Assembly (NCBI GenBank): GCA_951640165.1
Contig: OX621241.1
Location: 5,776,001-5,840,000, forward strand
DNA: 64,000 nucleotides
Direction: 5' to 3'
DNA from: Pseudoips prasinana
Taxonomy: Eukaryota; Arthropoda; Insecta; Lepidoptera; Nolidae
The notes under the pieces are model-generated. The model saw nothing but the letters and a program-made list of their open reading frames with translations. It ran no database searches and was not told where the DNA came from. Shown one piece after another: positions 11,641 to 22,851 of this stretch (position 1 is the first letter of the stretch; every line of letters starts with the position of its first letter). The position numbers were made by a program, and so were the translations under genes.

Positions 11641-11734
11641 TGGAATTTCAAACAGGAAAACAAACTATATAGTTCAGAAGAATTCTAATCTCTATAATAT
11701 TTTTTTCTATGTGGTTTATTAACTATCTTATATT

Positions 11735-11872
11735 ATAATATATAAAAATAAGTCGGGTTTTCCTTCCTGACGCTATATTTTGCATTCGTTGGAAAGGTCT
11801 CGGGCTCCGTGAGGTTTATAGCAAAGAAAATTTATAAAATTTAACGCGGGTAACACCGCGGGGCACAGCTAG
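11735..11872 (+). mobile_element. Helitron-like element, short copy
   Basis: Ends GGGCACAGCTAG (CTRR) before T, preceded by the GC-rich hairpin ACGCGGGTAACACCGCGG. The same subfamily occurs in the opposite orientation at 44209-44377, sharing the AAGTCGGGTTTTCCTTCCTGA stretch. Confidence 0.6.
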
Positions 11873-12359
11873 TACTTTATATTATATACATACAAATAGA
11901 GAAGTCTTCATAAGAAAAAATTGTTGCTTCACTGGTTTTTATTTTTACTTTAATTATCATAGTATTTTAAAGTATTTGGGAGAGGTACAAAAATTTTACT
12001 ATTTTCCATAATCACAAAAACTTTTACCCATTACATATCTTGCACTATTTAATGATCCCATTGTAAATACTGGTTTCCCCTTATAGGTTTCGCCCTATAG
12101 GTCACAATCAAATAATCCATTTGTGCCTAGAATTAATTATACACTGTTCATTTGTAATACTACCATTTATTTTATGTTCTGACTCTTCACAAGCGCTTCT
12201 TAAAGTCTAAGAGTATGAGTACCTGTAGTATATCTTTCTTGAGATTCATCAATATATTTTGAGAGAAGCTCAGCTTTTCTGCTTTAAATAGTTGTGTGGT
12301 AATCCTCACATATTTACTAACTCAAATATCTATACTGCCTAAAATATCAAAACACAAAA

Positions 12360-12645
12360 TCATTTAAGGATGATGATGTTGCCATTAAATAAATGCTGTG
12401 TGAGTAACAGCATCTCATCCCTTGGAGGTATAGAAGTCGACCCAAGGGAATACCTCCCAGAGAAGTGGTGGCAGATGCGTATTCTGACCATCATTATGCA
12501 GTCCCCAACCCATCTGCCAAGCGTAGCAATTATAAGATATCCCTCCAAACAGTGGTCTTAATTCCATGTGGAAATATTTGGGGGAGGCCTTTGTCAAGCA
12601 GTGGACATCATTTGGTTGTCAAGATAACGATGCTGATGAAATTTT
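12360..12645 (+). repeat. RTE/LINE 3'-end-like interspersed repeat
   Basis: Contains CATCTCATCCCTTGGAGG, CTGCCAAGCGTAGCAATTA and ends GGAGGCCTTTGTCAAGCAG. The same layout recurs at 16550-16815, 27664-27755, 49380-49640, 50400-50612 and (reversed) 54950-55085. Small ORFs in it are not genes. Confidence 0.6.
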
Positions 12646-12790
12646 AACTAAAATATTTGAGTGATTTTAATATTATAAAAAAAATAATACAATATGTTTA
12701 TTAAATAAACTTTTAAAATAACTTTTGAATTATTGTCCTTGTACTTTTAGCTCTTCCAAAAATTTTTTAGTAAACTTCTTATTCTCACAA

Positions 12791-12986
12791 TCCTAACTAA
12801 TATTATAAATGCGAAAGTAACTCTGTCTGTCTGTCTGTCTGGAACTCTTTCACGCCAAAACTTGAAATTTGGTATACAGATGGTCTAGACCCTGAGAAAG
12901 AACATAGGCTAATTTTTATAGTTAGGATAACACATAGGCCATATTTTATAAAGTTTAACGTGGGTAAAACCGCGGGGCACAGCTAG
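12791..12986 (+). mobile_element. Helitron-like element with (TCTG) stretch
   Basis: Starts TCCTAACTAATATTATAAAT, has a (CTGT)n microsatellite near the 5' end, and ends GGGGCACAGCTAG before T. This matches the recalled non-autonomous Lepidopteran Helitrons of the Lep1 type. Confidence 0.7.
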
Positions 12987-13521
12987 TATATTATAAACAA
13001 GTTTACAGGAAAATAGTATTCACACTATTCCTGGTCCCATGTTAGACCTATATCTTTGGCAATTGTCGTAACAATAATTATTTATGTTATAAGTGTTTTA
13101 ACAATATAGTAACTTAGTGTTCATATTCTAAAAGTAAATGTTTATGTCTTGGCATGGCATGTCTTTGAGAAAACATTTAGCTGTGTGTCTATTCCAAAAT
13201 TTGGTTATAGTTTCTTGCTGTTGAAGCAATAGCACTGCATACATTTTACTTTATTATCTCCTTACCTTTTTAGACATAAGTTTCAAAAGATTTTCATTGT
13301 CATTTTATTTATGAATGCCATTCACTAAATTTTTTAAATATGGCAAGTGTTTTCTTTAAAGAATAATTACTTGTTAATGAAATTGTTTGAATGCCACTTT
13401 TTGTCGCCCATCTGTTAAATATGTTAAAGAAATAACTTGTGTAAAATGTTATATACCTAATTAAAAACAAGTGAAAAAAACACAGTAAAACTTTTAGTTA
13501 CTCCGTAACTTTCGTAGTACA

Positions 13522-13760
13522 ATGGACTTCATTGTGGGAGGTATTGCTGGTGTTGGAGCCGGTTTCTTCAGCAACCCGTTTGATGTTGTCAAAACTCGTA
13601 TGCAGTTACAAGGAGAACTGAGGGCTAAAGGGCAACATGCGGTACACTATAGGAACATACCTCATGCTATGTTTACGATAGTGAAACATGATGGAGTGAG
13701 TGCGTTGCAGAAAGGACTTGTACCTGCGTTGTGTTTTCAACTTGTTGTCAATGGGGTAAG
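13522..13760 (+). CDS. SLC25A35-like: Gene A exon 1
   Basis: Starts at ATG 13522 and ends in phase 2 inside an Arg codon (AG|GTAAGT). It covers the first carrier repeat with the NPFDVVK loop. Gene B has an intron at the same Arg. Confidence 0.92.
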
Positions 13761-16700
13761 GTAAGTTACTTTGGTTATTTTTTTTACTGTGAATAAAGCC
13801 TTTGTTAGAACCCCATTATCTCAATTTGAATATAGGTAACTACATCATCATATGAAAAATATTAGATAATTTTTTAAAATTTAACCTACTATATTACATG
13901 GTGAATAGAATCGGGAACAAAATTTTACCTATTTTTCACCTATTTGGGTGTCTACTCACCTAATTTTCCTGTTAAGAAGGTGATGGTTAATTTTTTTTTG
14001 TCATTATGGTACTTATGTGGTAAATTGTTTGCTATGTTATTTAAGTTTGCTAATGCTGAGTCTCAACTTGTTTATTTATATATACAATGTATGCAATACA
14101 GTTTTTTCTTAATATTTTTTATATTCTATTTTGTAATTTTTGATTGGTATAAATTATACTTGTGTACATATCCACACATATATAAACAATAAACACACAA
14201 AATAATAGAGAAACAATGTGTTGGTATGGTAATTACAGATAATTTATTTTTTATTTATTATTAAACACTACTTACGCTAATAAAAAATTAAATAAGTTAT
14301 ATAATGTATGACTAAAAGCTTATCCTCATTTTAGGTTAGGCATCTACCAGCAAGCTGATAATTTAGGACTCCTTCGAGATGAGAAGAAGAACACAAAGTT
14401 TTTTAACAGCCTCTTTGTTGGTTGCATATCAGGGATGTGTGGTGCCTTTTTCGGAAGTCCCTTACAGTTAGTGAAGACGCAATTGATGTCATATTCGTCG
14501 GAGAAGATTGCTGTGGGGACTCAACACGGACACCCTGGTATGGTGTTTGCGATACAAAAGATATATAGAAAGAATGGGATGCTCGGTCTGTGGAGAGGAG
14601 CTCATGGTATGATGATGAGGAATTCTATTGGATCTGCATCACAAATTGCGACATTTGCAGTGTAAGTAGACTTCTTCTTCCTTTGGGATTTATTCTCAGT
14701 ACTAGCTGTACCCCGCGGTTTTACCCGCGTTAAATTATATAAATTATCACAGCTCCTCCCCCGTAGGTGATAGCATGATCATATGTCGCCTATATGTTGA
14801 CCCAACCTCTTAGTAATATTCATGCAAAATTTGACGGAAATCCATGCAGTTCTTTTTGAGTTTAGCCCGGACATACATACAGACAAACAGACTAAAATTC
14901 TAAATACTATATTTTTGGCTTTGATGTCAATTGTAGATCACGCCCCAAGAATCATTTAAAAAAAATATTCAATGTACAGTTTTGACTTTCCTACGATTTT
15001 ATTATATGTATAGATTAGTATATCTCTACCTGAGGATAGAAAAGAAAATTTCGATTCGAATTGATTGTTTGGGTGGGGGTCAAACATAAATTCAACAGTA
15101 AAGCGTGAATAGAACTTACGCACAGCGGGTTTCTACGTTTTACGTTTCGTTCAATAAATAATAATAACCTGGACATTATTCACACACGGCCATCTGATCC
15201 CAAACTAAATAGAGCTTGTACTATGGAAACCAGATAACTACTTTTCTTTTATAAATGCATACTTATATAGATAATTACATTTCATTTATTACATTTCAAT
15301 TACATTCAATTACAGTTCATAATATCTGTTCTGGGTAGGAATCGAACCCATGACCTGCGGCGTGAAAGGCAAGTATCTATGAACAACGCTTACCATGTAT
15401 GAACTGTAATTATTAAAAACTGTAACTAGAAACTTACAGAATTAATTCCATATTGGACACAAAAGTTTCAATCTTTTCAAGAGGTCATCTTCAGAGAGTG
15501 CAAGACGGGACGCGACGTTGTGCGGTCTCATTCGCTGAGAAACTGTTAACCAATTCCAACGTAACATGACTTACTAATTCATTTTATGTTGGAACCTGTT
15601 ACAGTTTTTACAATTTTAGCTCTTTACATAAATTTAAATTATAACTGTAATTCCTTCAGATTATTTACAATAATCTGATCTAATTATTGATAATTTTTAG
15701 TTTTTTTTTTTTGTATACATATGCATAATAATATACTCTGGTATCAAGTTTTATGTCATCTAGAAGTGGATTAGATTTTTGATGAGTGAGTCAGTCAGTT
15801 ATAATAATGAGGGTTTTTAGGCGTTATTATATTATTAAAATTCATAAAGTTGCCATTTTTCATGTATATAAATTAAATAATTTGCGAGTTGTGAAGGGAC
15901 AAAATTTGCTCGAAATGGTTCATCGTACGAAAAACACACGGCACATTGCCAGTTCCTTTTTTTAACTTGGCTAGGCACGCTGCCGCGTGTTTTGATCTAC
16001 TGCTTTGTTCAACTAAGTAGAGCCTTAATCTCGCGCATGCTATTTATTTATATTTTTCTTTTCTAGTTCTAAAGAATGGATGGATGCGAATGACATGTTC
16101 CAACAATCGAAGTACTTGTCTGCTTTTATGGCGAGTAACATCGGCGCATTGGTGAAGACCGTGTTTCTGACGCCTATGGACGTTATCATGACCAGATTGT
16201 ATAATCAGGGTATGTTTTAAATATAATTATATACCTCTTCTGATGCGATTATGGCAAAATGCTGATGTAAATTATGTTCCTAGTAACGTATTTTAGATTC
16301 CGTAAATGCGCATGATCATTCCAAAAATAATCGAATACCGGATGCAGTTCTCGTTAGCGACTTTTTTGGTTTACCTTATACAAATAAATATCATAGTTTG
16401 TATTTTGTCCTCTATTTATTCCTAAACTAGTGAACATCTGCCCAGCGCAGGTGTATAGAGATATTCAGGCTTCTGGTTATAAATAAATATACTGTATCTG
16501 TTACAAACGCCATAATCAGCTCAGTCGTCGTTCATAATTAATAAGTATTCAACTAGCCGCCAAATAGCCGTGTGGTTTCCGCCCCCGAAAAAAAAGCTGG
16601 GCCACCCCATACCACCTCGTGTCGTAAAAGGCGACTAAGGGATACACCAGGTATTCGGGCAGCAGCGCCACCTGTGTACTAGCTACCACATAATTGCGGT

Positions 16701-17068
16701 CGCCAACTCGCATGCCAAGCGCGATGACTATAGCAAATCCTCCAAATAGTAACGTTATAGAAACCTTTTGAGGAGTCATGTGTCCAGCAGTGGACAATAT
16801 CAGACTGATGATGTAAATATTCAACACCTAATGAGTTCAGTTTGCTTATAAGATATTTTTCTTTCTAGCTGTTGACGCCGGCGGCAGAGGCTTGCTCTAC
16901 AGCGGCATAGTGGACTGCGCGAAAAAGATCACCAAATCGGAAGGATTATTGGCGTTCTACAAGGGCATGGGGCCCTCTTACTTAAGACAAGCACCCCACA
17001 CTGTACTGCTACTAGTATTTTGGGACATGCTTAAAGATCTGCAAAAAGGTTTTCAAGAGAAGGCGTAG
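13522..17068 (+). CDS. SLC25A35-like: Mitochondrial carrier, SLC25A34/35 subfamily (gene A)
   Basis: Join 13522-13760, 14335-14661, 16067-16209, 16869-17068: 909 nt, 302 residues, with all junctions GT-AG and in frame. It has the three repeats of a mitochondrial carrier, with signature loops Asn-Pro-Phe-Asp-Val-Val-Lys, Ser-Pro-Leu-Gln-Leu-Val-Lys and Thr-Pro-Met-Asp-Val-Ile-Met. The Gln in the second and Met in the third depart from the canonical PX[DE]XX[KR], as is common in this subfamily. The first repeat also has the family's Arg-Met-Gln-Leu-Gln-Gly-Glu-Leu and His-Tyr-Arg-Asn. It is an inner mitochondrial membrane transporter; its substrate is not established. A polyadenylation signal follows at 17432. 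It is paralogous to gene B downstream. Confidence 0.92.
14335..14661 (+). CDS. SLC25A35-like: Gene A exon 2
   Basis: Acceptor TTTTAG, donor GT|GTAAGT. It encodes the second repeat, including the SPLQLVK loop and a Gly-Leu-Trp-Arg-Gly motif. It ends in phase 2 inside a Val codon; this intron is absent from gene B. Confidence 0.92.
14702..15014 (-). mobile_element. Helitron-like element in gene A intron 2
   Basis: On the minus strand it starts TCTATACATATAATAAAATC and ends GGGGTACAGCTAG before T, with the ACGCGGGTAAAACCGCGG hairpin near the end. Same family as 43214-43525, 55314-55632 and 62765-63909. Confidence 0.7.
15165..15410 (-). repeat. tRNA-derived SINE in gene A intron 2
   Basis: Reversed copy with a box-B-like CATGGGTTCGATTCCTACCC read on the minus strand, and the common tail CATCTGATCCCAAACTAAATAGAGC. 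Close relatives lie at 39697-39955 (minus) and 60575-60820 (plus). Confidence 0.65.
16067..16209 (+). CDS. SLC25A35-like: Gene A exon 3
   Basis: Acceptor TTTTCTAG and donor G|GTATGT. It encodes the helix and loop [13 protein letters not shown] of the third repeat. The end in phase 1 after the Gln is shared with gene B. Confidence 0.9.
16550..16815 (+). repeat. RTE/LINE 3'-end-like repeat in gene A intron 3
   Basis: Contains CACCTCGTGTCGTAAAAGGC, GCGATGACTATAGCAAATCC and ends GTGTCCAGCAGTGGACAATA. It matches the copy at 49380-49640. Minus-strand ORFs across it are shadows. Confidence 0.6.
16869..17068 (+). CDS. SLC25A35-like: Gene A exon 4 (terminal)
   Basis: Acceptor TTTCTAG; runs to TAG at 17066-17068. 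It encodes Phe-Tyr-Lys-Gly and Ala-Pro-His-Thr-Val-Leu-Leu-Leu, the end of the third repeat, with a short hydrophilic tail. Confidence 0.92.
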
Positions 17069-17431
17069 AAGATTTAGTGAATGATGTTAATTATGAATGG
17101 AATCATGTGTGGGAATTTAACCCACACCTTGCCGTATGTGAACTCCGTAAACTTATAGATATAGTGAGAGATGGCGGTTTTACTTCAATATACCTCAGTG
17201 AGCAGGTAAAGCCGTCAAAATTATTTATTATTATAATATAAGAAATTGAATTTGACGCCGTTAAATGTACTATAGTAGTGAGTGAGTACGAATCCTACCT
17301 TTGCTGCAGTTATGATTTAATATTCTTTTATAGAATATTTGTTTATTAAATATGTTGGATGTCGCTGACCTTTTCATACGTCAATAGTTGTGATCGACGT
17401 GTATTTAAGCAATATTTGTTATACAATTATC

Positions 17432-17437
17432 AATAAA
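17432..17437 (+). terminator. Polyadenylation signal of gene A
   Basis: AATAAA about 364 nt after the gene A stop codon; the first canonical signal I see in the 3' flank. Confidence 0.6.
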
Positions 17438-17459
17438 GATAAGAATAGCGAACTCATAA

Positions 17460-17830
17460 TTTACGTCACGGCCTCTCGCTGAGGAAGATTACTTAGGTCC
17501 GTATTTAGGAATCTCAGATATGTCCTGTTTTACTCCATACTCAAAGCTTGTATCACGGAGAATGCGACGAAGAACTTACATCTATCCATCCCAGTTCTTT
17601 TATCGAACCATTAGGCTATGGGGAGACTCCTTCGCTTTGTCGTTGACTCCCATCTTGCCGTATCATGGATTTCGCCGCTTCCTCTTTTGTCGTACCACCA
17701 AGCTTAATCCTTTTCCGGACTACCTGTTTCCAGACTCATAGAACATGAGTTTGTTCAAAGCCAGAGTGAACAGGCATCTTAACAGTTCTGACGGTTTAGC
17801 CTAGACTACATCTCAGCGTAACTTCAGGTG
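17460..17830 (+). pseudogene. LINE ORF2 C-terminal fragment
   Basis: A decayed reading frame ends Asn-Met-Ser-Leu-Phe-Lys-Ala-Arg-Val-Asn-Arg-His-Leu, the typical last residues of a Jockey/CR1-type polyprotein, preceded by Arg-Leu-Trp. A stop interrupts the motif. Confidence 0.55.
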
Positions 17831-19160
17831 GTATTGTGGGGGTATAAAAGTAAAAGTAAAGAACAGCACCTAGTTGAGACTAATTTCTAAATAACCGTAG
17901 TGAGTAGACTAATACATCATTATTTTAATGCCTCGCGAAATTTGATGCAAATATTGGTATTATAAGGTAGAGATTATTGTTGATACATTTATTTATGTAT
18001 CGTCAGGTATTAACTAGTTTTAAGTTACTAAACTAATATTGCTATTTAATTAAGCAGATTTGTAATATCAGTCACTTTTAAAGCGATGTTGGTTTTGCCG
18101 ACTGTCTTGCTGTCCACAAATAGGTGTGAAAAAGAAAACAAAAATGAATTCACGAAATTGATGTTTCGTTTTATTCTATTATACGTATAAACGTCCTCCA
18201 AAACAGGGTCTTGCACCCACTGGACCTTCGTAATTGGACCCTGTCAACTCGATAGGACCCATTAGAGCTCCTATCAAAAACCTTTTACCCACCCACCTAC
18301 AAAATGGAACCTGACCTACAACATGGGGCCCCCCCATCAGACCTCCTGTTAAAGTATATATTTCATTGGACCTCCATTTTTCACACATTTGATCCCATCT
18401 TTATGGGAACTGCTGCCCGACTTCCTGTCATGTGAAACTTACAGTTGTGCATAACAGTGAAATAGACAACATCGGTCCAAAAAAAGAGTTGGAATAGTTC
18501 TTTGAATATAAAGTGTTTAAGACTGTCAAAAGGGGCCTCTGCGTGTGGTCCAGTAGGTTCATTTTAAAATTGGGTTTAATCTTGAAGGTCCAGTGGGCAC
18601 AAGACCCGTAACTGTACATATTTTGCTTTTTTTAATGTATTCATGTGGTCAAATTTAATTATGACAGTTTTATTTTTGACGGTTGGTGACTTATTGTAGA
18701 TTTTTTAAAGGTCATAATTGCAAAAAAATGCCGAAATCGAAACGTCTAAGCATGGTTGCAGCCCTATATCTTTATTGCTACAATTACTTATTGTTCCAGT
18801 CGTAAAATGCAGGGACAAGTTTTGAAGATTTCATCGTAAAGAAAATTTTATTTTATGGATAAGCATACTGTTATTTATAATTTGATAAAGTTACCATATT
18901 GTAATGTTGTTAAATACGTACTCAATATCGATAATATTGTTGTTTTAAGGCTTATTATAATAGTTACGTATACTCGTTACCTTGAGGAAATGATAAGATG
19001 AGTGATAATTTTACGCCGTTTATAAAATTTATGACGTCAAGTTAATCACACACACCAGGAAAACATTGCGTATTTTTTGCTATACGAATTTTTGTGTGTG
19101 TGTGTGTGTGTTGTTACTATCACGTTGTCAAACTGAATAGCCTTAACGGGTTTGAATTCA
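17831..19160. other. Intergenic, degenerate repeat sequence
   Basis: No coding exon seen. At 18180-18615 there is a loose repetition of GGTCCA and GGACC words (for example GGTCCAGTGGG), likely a decayed simple repeat. A (TG)n run lies at 19093-19111. Confidence 0.5.
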
Positions 19161-19612
19161 ATTTGGAATGCGGACTGGCCTGTTGGTGTAGTGGCTGACC
19201 CTGACTCCTAAACCATAGGTCAAAATCAAAATCAAAAAGTCATTTATTCCGTTAAAATATTACATTTGTGTTAAATTTGGAATGCTGACTGGCCTGTTGG
19301 TGTAGTGGCTGACCCTGACTCCTAAACCATAGGTCAAAATCAAAATCAAAAAGTCATTTATTCCGTTAAAATATTACATTTGTGTTAAATTTGGAATGCT
19401 GACTGGCCTGTTGGTGTAGTGGCTGACCCTGACTCCTAAACCATAGGTCAAAATCAAAATCAAAAAGTCATTTATTCCGTTAAAATATTACATTTGTGTT
19501 AAATTTGGAATGCTGACTGGCCTGTTGGTGTAGTGGCTGACCCTGACTCCTCAACCATAGGTCAAAATCAAAATGTCATTTATTCCGTTAAAATATTACA
19601 TTAGTGTGGATT
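19161..19612 (+). repeat. Tandem array, 4 x 114 bp, SINE-derived
   Basis: Four units start ATTTGGAATG at 19161, 19275, 19389 and 19503, exactly 114 bp apart. Each holds a tRNA-like A-box region (TGGTGTAGTGGCTGAC), an (AAAATC)n run and CATTTATTCCG. Units 1-3 are almost identical; the fourth lacks a few bases. It is a local amplification of a SINE/LINE junction rather than a CRISPR or gene. Confidence 0.9.
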
Positions 19613-19807
19613 TTCTTTTTTTTTTGTCATGTGTTCTATCCTACTCAGGAGTTTCTTTTTTTGTGTTGAGCACGATTATTTGTTGTGTCTGTGTGTAATA
19701 ATGTATTTATAATATGTATGTATTTAGAAATATATAAGTATGTTTATCAGTTGTCTGGTTGCCATAGTGGCTTTGCCTAGTTTGGGATCAGATGGCAGTG
19801 TGTTGTA

Positions 19808-19942
19808 CAGACGCCAGCACATCCAGCTACCCCAATCTGTCAAATTTATTTTATAGATTTTCAACTTTATCACAAAAGGATAAGGTTCACTTTCAATTGG
19901 GGAAATTTAACAGATTGGGGTAGCTTGATATGCTGGCGTCTG
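19808..19942 (+). mobile_element. 135-bp TA-flanked palindromic MITE, copy 1
   Basis: Ends CAGACGCCAGC and GCTGGCGTCTG with TA on both sides. The whole element folds on itself (CCCCAATCTGTCAAATT pairs with AATTTAACAGATTGGGG). The TA flanks suggest Tc1/mariner mobilisation (inference). Confidence 0.85.
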
Positions 19943-19993
19943 TACCAATATATTTATTTATTTGTAAGACTGTGAACTGTGGTTACCGCTGGG

Positions 19994-20115
19994 CCTGTTA
20001 GTCTAGTGGTTAGTGACCCTGACTGCTAAGCCAGATGACGTGGGTTCGATCCCCATCCAGGACAATATGTCTGTGATAAGCACGATTATTTGTTCTGTGT
20101 CTGAGTATAATTTAT
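19994..20115 (+). repeat. tRNA-derived SINE
   Basis: Head GGGCCTGTTAGTCTAGTGGTTAG with box-B-like GTGGGTTCGATCCCC, then GATAAGCACGATTATTTGTTC. The head resembles the unit of the 114-bp array. Sequence beyond the head marks it as a SINE and not a tRNA gene. Confidence 0.65.
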
Positions 20116-20116
20116 G

Positions 20117-20376
20117 TATAATAATAATAATAATATCTGGGGACAATGACACACAGATCATCCTAGCCCCAAACTAAGCAAAGCTTGTACTATGGGTACC
20201 AGGCGACGATATACGTACTTATATAGATAGATAAATACTTATATATATAGAAAACATCCATGACTCAGAAATAAATATTCGTGCTCATCACACAAATATT
20301 TGCACTTACCGGGATTGGAACCCAGGACCACCAGCTTCGTAGGCAGGATCACTACCAACTAGGCTACGGTGACGGT
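20117..20376 (-). repeat. tRNA-derived SINE with (TTA)n tail
   Basis: On the minus strand: head GTAGCCTAGTTGGTAGTGATC, box B TGGGTTCCAATCCCGG, and a 3' tail of (TTA)n. Same family as 29321-29582 (plus), 44720-44984 (minus) and the truncated 37904-38060. Confidence 0.75.
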
Positions 20377-20740
20377 ATAATATGTATGTATTTAGAAATA
20401 TACAAGTATGTTTATCAGTTGTCTGGTTGCCGTAGTACATGCTTGCCTTGTTAGATCAGATGGCGGTGTGTTAGTTGTCCTAAGATATTAGTTTATATTT
20501 AACTATACTGTTTACTACATTCTTTTCCCTACATTAGAATTAATATTCTATTTTATTTAACAAATCCACGCATGATTTGCTAATGTCAAGTAAGAATTGT
20601 TATTCTGTCTGGTCTTTCAATATATATATATATATATATTTAGGGTTTTTACACGGCGCAATAACTAACCGAAATCTTGAATCAATAAATCAACTAAAGT
20701 GAACATGAGTATTGTCAATGTTAATTGATGGTTATAATTA

Positions 20741-20857
20741 CAGACCCCAATCTGTCAAATTTCTTTTATAGGTTTTCAACTTTATTACATTAGCGTAAGG
20801 TTAACTTTCAATTGGAGAAATTTGACAGATTGGGGTAGCTTGATGTGCTGGCGTCTG
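20741..20857 (+). mobile_element. TA-flanked MITE, copy 2, internal deletion
   Basis: Same family as 19808-19942 but missing about 15 bp just inside the left end (CAGAC joined to CCCAATCTG). TA flanks are retained. Confidence 0.75.
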
Positions 20858-21831
20858 TACATAAATATTGGTTACATAATTCATTCGTCGTAGTATATAC
20901 AGCCTACAGGGTTATTTGTAAAACACCAACAGCCTCGCAGGACTAGATTGCTAACATCATAAGCAACAACTTTTGTTCTGCGAGTTCGGACATAACTCAT
21001 ACATGGCGCAAAAATGACATTAAATGTTTTTATTGTACTCTCGAGACATTTCTAGGTCTATGTTCCATTCATAAATGAAAGGACGACGCGCGTGTGCGCG
21101 TCCTTGCGATACTCATAGAGTTATAAACATTCACGCGGGAAATTATATTAAATAATACTTATTTTTGTATGAAAATAAAATCTAACGAATTATGAAAAGT
21201 TATAGAACAGAAGTTGTTGCTTACGCTGTTTACTATCTAGTACTGCGAGAGTGTTGGTGTTTTAGAAGTAATCTTGTATAAACGAATCGTAACTTTGAAA
21301 TCTCCTAAAAGTTCAAAGACGAGATGTGATAGTAAAGCTAATTGCTTAATCTACTTATTTAGTTTTAAGTTCAAATAGGCAGTGAACGGATATTAATTGA
21401 GATTCTGTGCATGACTGCACGTGTGGAGCATCGGTTGAGACAGTCGCTTCGCCACTTCATGTCCCGGGTTCCTTTCCGGACAACTATTTGTATGACCCTT
21501 AATTCTAAGTACTTTGTGTCCGTCAATTATGTGTTTGTAAAGTACCCCGCGATATAGGGATATATTTTCCAAGTGCGGAAGTTGTCTTTAAAAAATATAA
21601 AAATAATCATGATACATGGAACTATGCTTCCGAGCCTTATACCGGTAATGCTAATACGTAAAACCCACTTTCGTTTTGTCCACGTCTTTTCGTATCAGTT
21701 TTCTGATTTGCCTGCGCTTGCGCCTTAAACATATTTTTAATCTATAATCGAATCTCAAAATGCCAGAAACACTTCAGTAACGAGGTGTGTAATTGAGACA
21801 CCTTGTATGTAATTTCGAGTGCGTAGGTACA
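20858..21831. other. Intergenic, no gene seen
   Basis: AT-rich sequence with a GC-rich hairpin GGACGACGCGCGTGTGCGCGTCC near 21081 and a tRNA-like SINE remnant at 21430-21600. No exon-like open segment found. Confidence 0.4.
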
Positions 21832-22033
21832 TGTTGCGTAGTACCAAATATGTTACGTGTTATGTAGTACCATTTTTGTTACGTGTTGCGTAGTACCATC
21901 TTTGTTACGTGTTGCGTAGTACCATTTTCGTTACGTGTTGCGTAGTACCATTTTTGTTACGTGTTGCGTAGTACCATTTTTGTTACGTGTTGCGTGGTCC
22001 CGGTTTTGTTACGTGTTGCGTAGTACCATTGTT
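21832..22033 (+). repeat. 26-bp minisatellite
   Basis: About seven to eight copies of GTTGCGTAGTACCATTTTTGTTAC, spaced 26 bp, with a few substitutions. No spacers of variable sequence, so not a CRISPR. Confidence 0.9.
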
Positions 22034-22334
22034 ATCCTCATTTAGTACCTGACCATTATTTAAACATTATCTACGTACTAATAAACTTATGATATACTTA
22101 AGCGCATTAATTAAATTGATTATGCGATCAAATCGATATACGATTACACCCTTCTAAATGGTCGAAGGATTACAGCACTTACTGCTGAAAGCTGAAAAAG
22201 CGAACCAATGTGTATATCCAAGTTTATTAGCAATATCATCAGTATTATAGCAACAAAATACCTTGCGTTAAGCATTTTAATTTATTTAGTTAGAATTTTG
22301 TTAAAGTATAGCATTTATGTAATTCCAAGACAAT

Positions 22335-22427
22335 CCAATTTCATTACAATGATTAGCTTTACCTATATAAACACTTTAGAAAACCAATTTCATTACAATG
22401 ATTAGCTTTACCTATATAAACACTTTT
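22335..22427 (+). repeat. Two-copy tandem duplication, about 48 bp
   Basis: CCAATTTCATTACAATGATTAGCTTTACCTATATAAACACTTT occurs twice, separated by a few bases. Confidence 0.8.
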
Positions 22428-22716
22428 ACCTGTCTCTTTGTCGTTGTCAAATTCTTCATAACTCCTTAATTGTATGTATGTACAATATATAGATATATAT
22501 GTTTTGTATTATATTAGACCATAGTATTATTAGTATTTATATAAATATACCTAAGTATGTTTATGTCATATAAACATTTATATAGATATAAGTATTGTTA
22601 TGTAATATATACGTATTACGCCGTTCCTGTTTTCAGTTTTTCTGTTCATCTAACGGTTGTCTGTAAGTGGTGGATAGTTAGGACATAGATTTTTCTGATG
22701 TAATTAAATGTAGATA

Positions 22717-22851
22717 CAGACGCCAGCAGATCCAGCTTCCCCAATCTGCCAAATTTGTCTTATAGATTTTGAACTTTATCACATAAACATAAGGTTCAAT
22801 TTCAATTGGGTAAATTTGACAGATTGGGGTAACCTGATGTGCTGGCGGCTG
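22717..22851 (+). mobile_element. TA-flanked MITE, copy 3
   Basis: Starts CAGACGCCAGC, ends GCTGGCGGCTG, with TA on both sides, and is self-complementary across a central AT-rich loop. Confidence 0.8.

Larger units (their letters stand above)
9277..13521. other. Intergenic region between the Cys-rich and first carrier genes
   Basis: 5' flank of the minus-strand Cys-rich gene followed by the upstream region of the first carrier gene. It contains a repeat at about 9940-10215, a possible 5'-UTR exon end with donor GTAAGT (10581) for the carrier gene, a SINE body (11380-11640), and Helitron-like and LINE-tail repeats (11735-12986). The rest is AT-rich with no feature I recognise. Confidence 0.5.

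Noticed and set aside
12360..12647. Coding exons from four overlapping 60-codon ORFs
   Set aside because: They cover an RTE/LINE-end-like repeat found at several other places.
18179..18619. Minus-strand ORFs of 63-69 codons
   Set aside because: They lie in decayed GGTCCA-type repeats, with no splice signals or homology I recognise.
19161..19612. A multi-copy gene or CRISPR from the 114-bp repeats
   Set aside because: No reading frame persists through the unit, and it contains SINE and LINE-tail words.
21832..22033. CRISPR array
   Set aside because: The 26-bp units are contiguous with no unique spacers, and the genome is eukaryotic.
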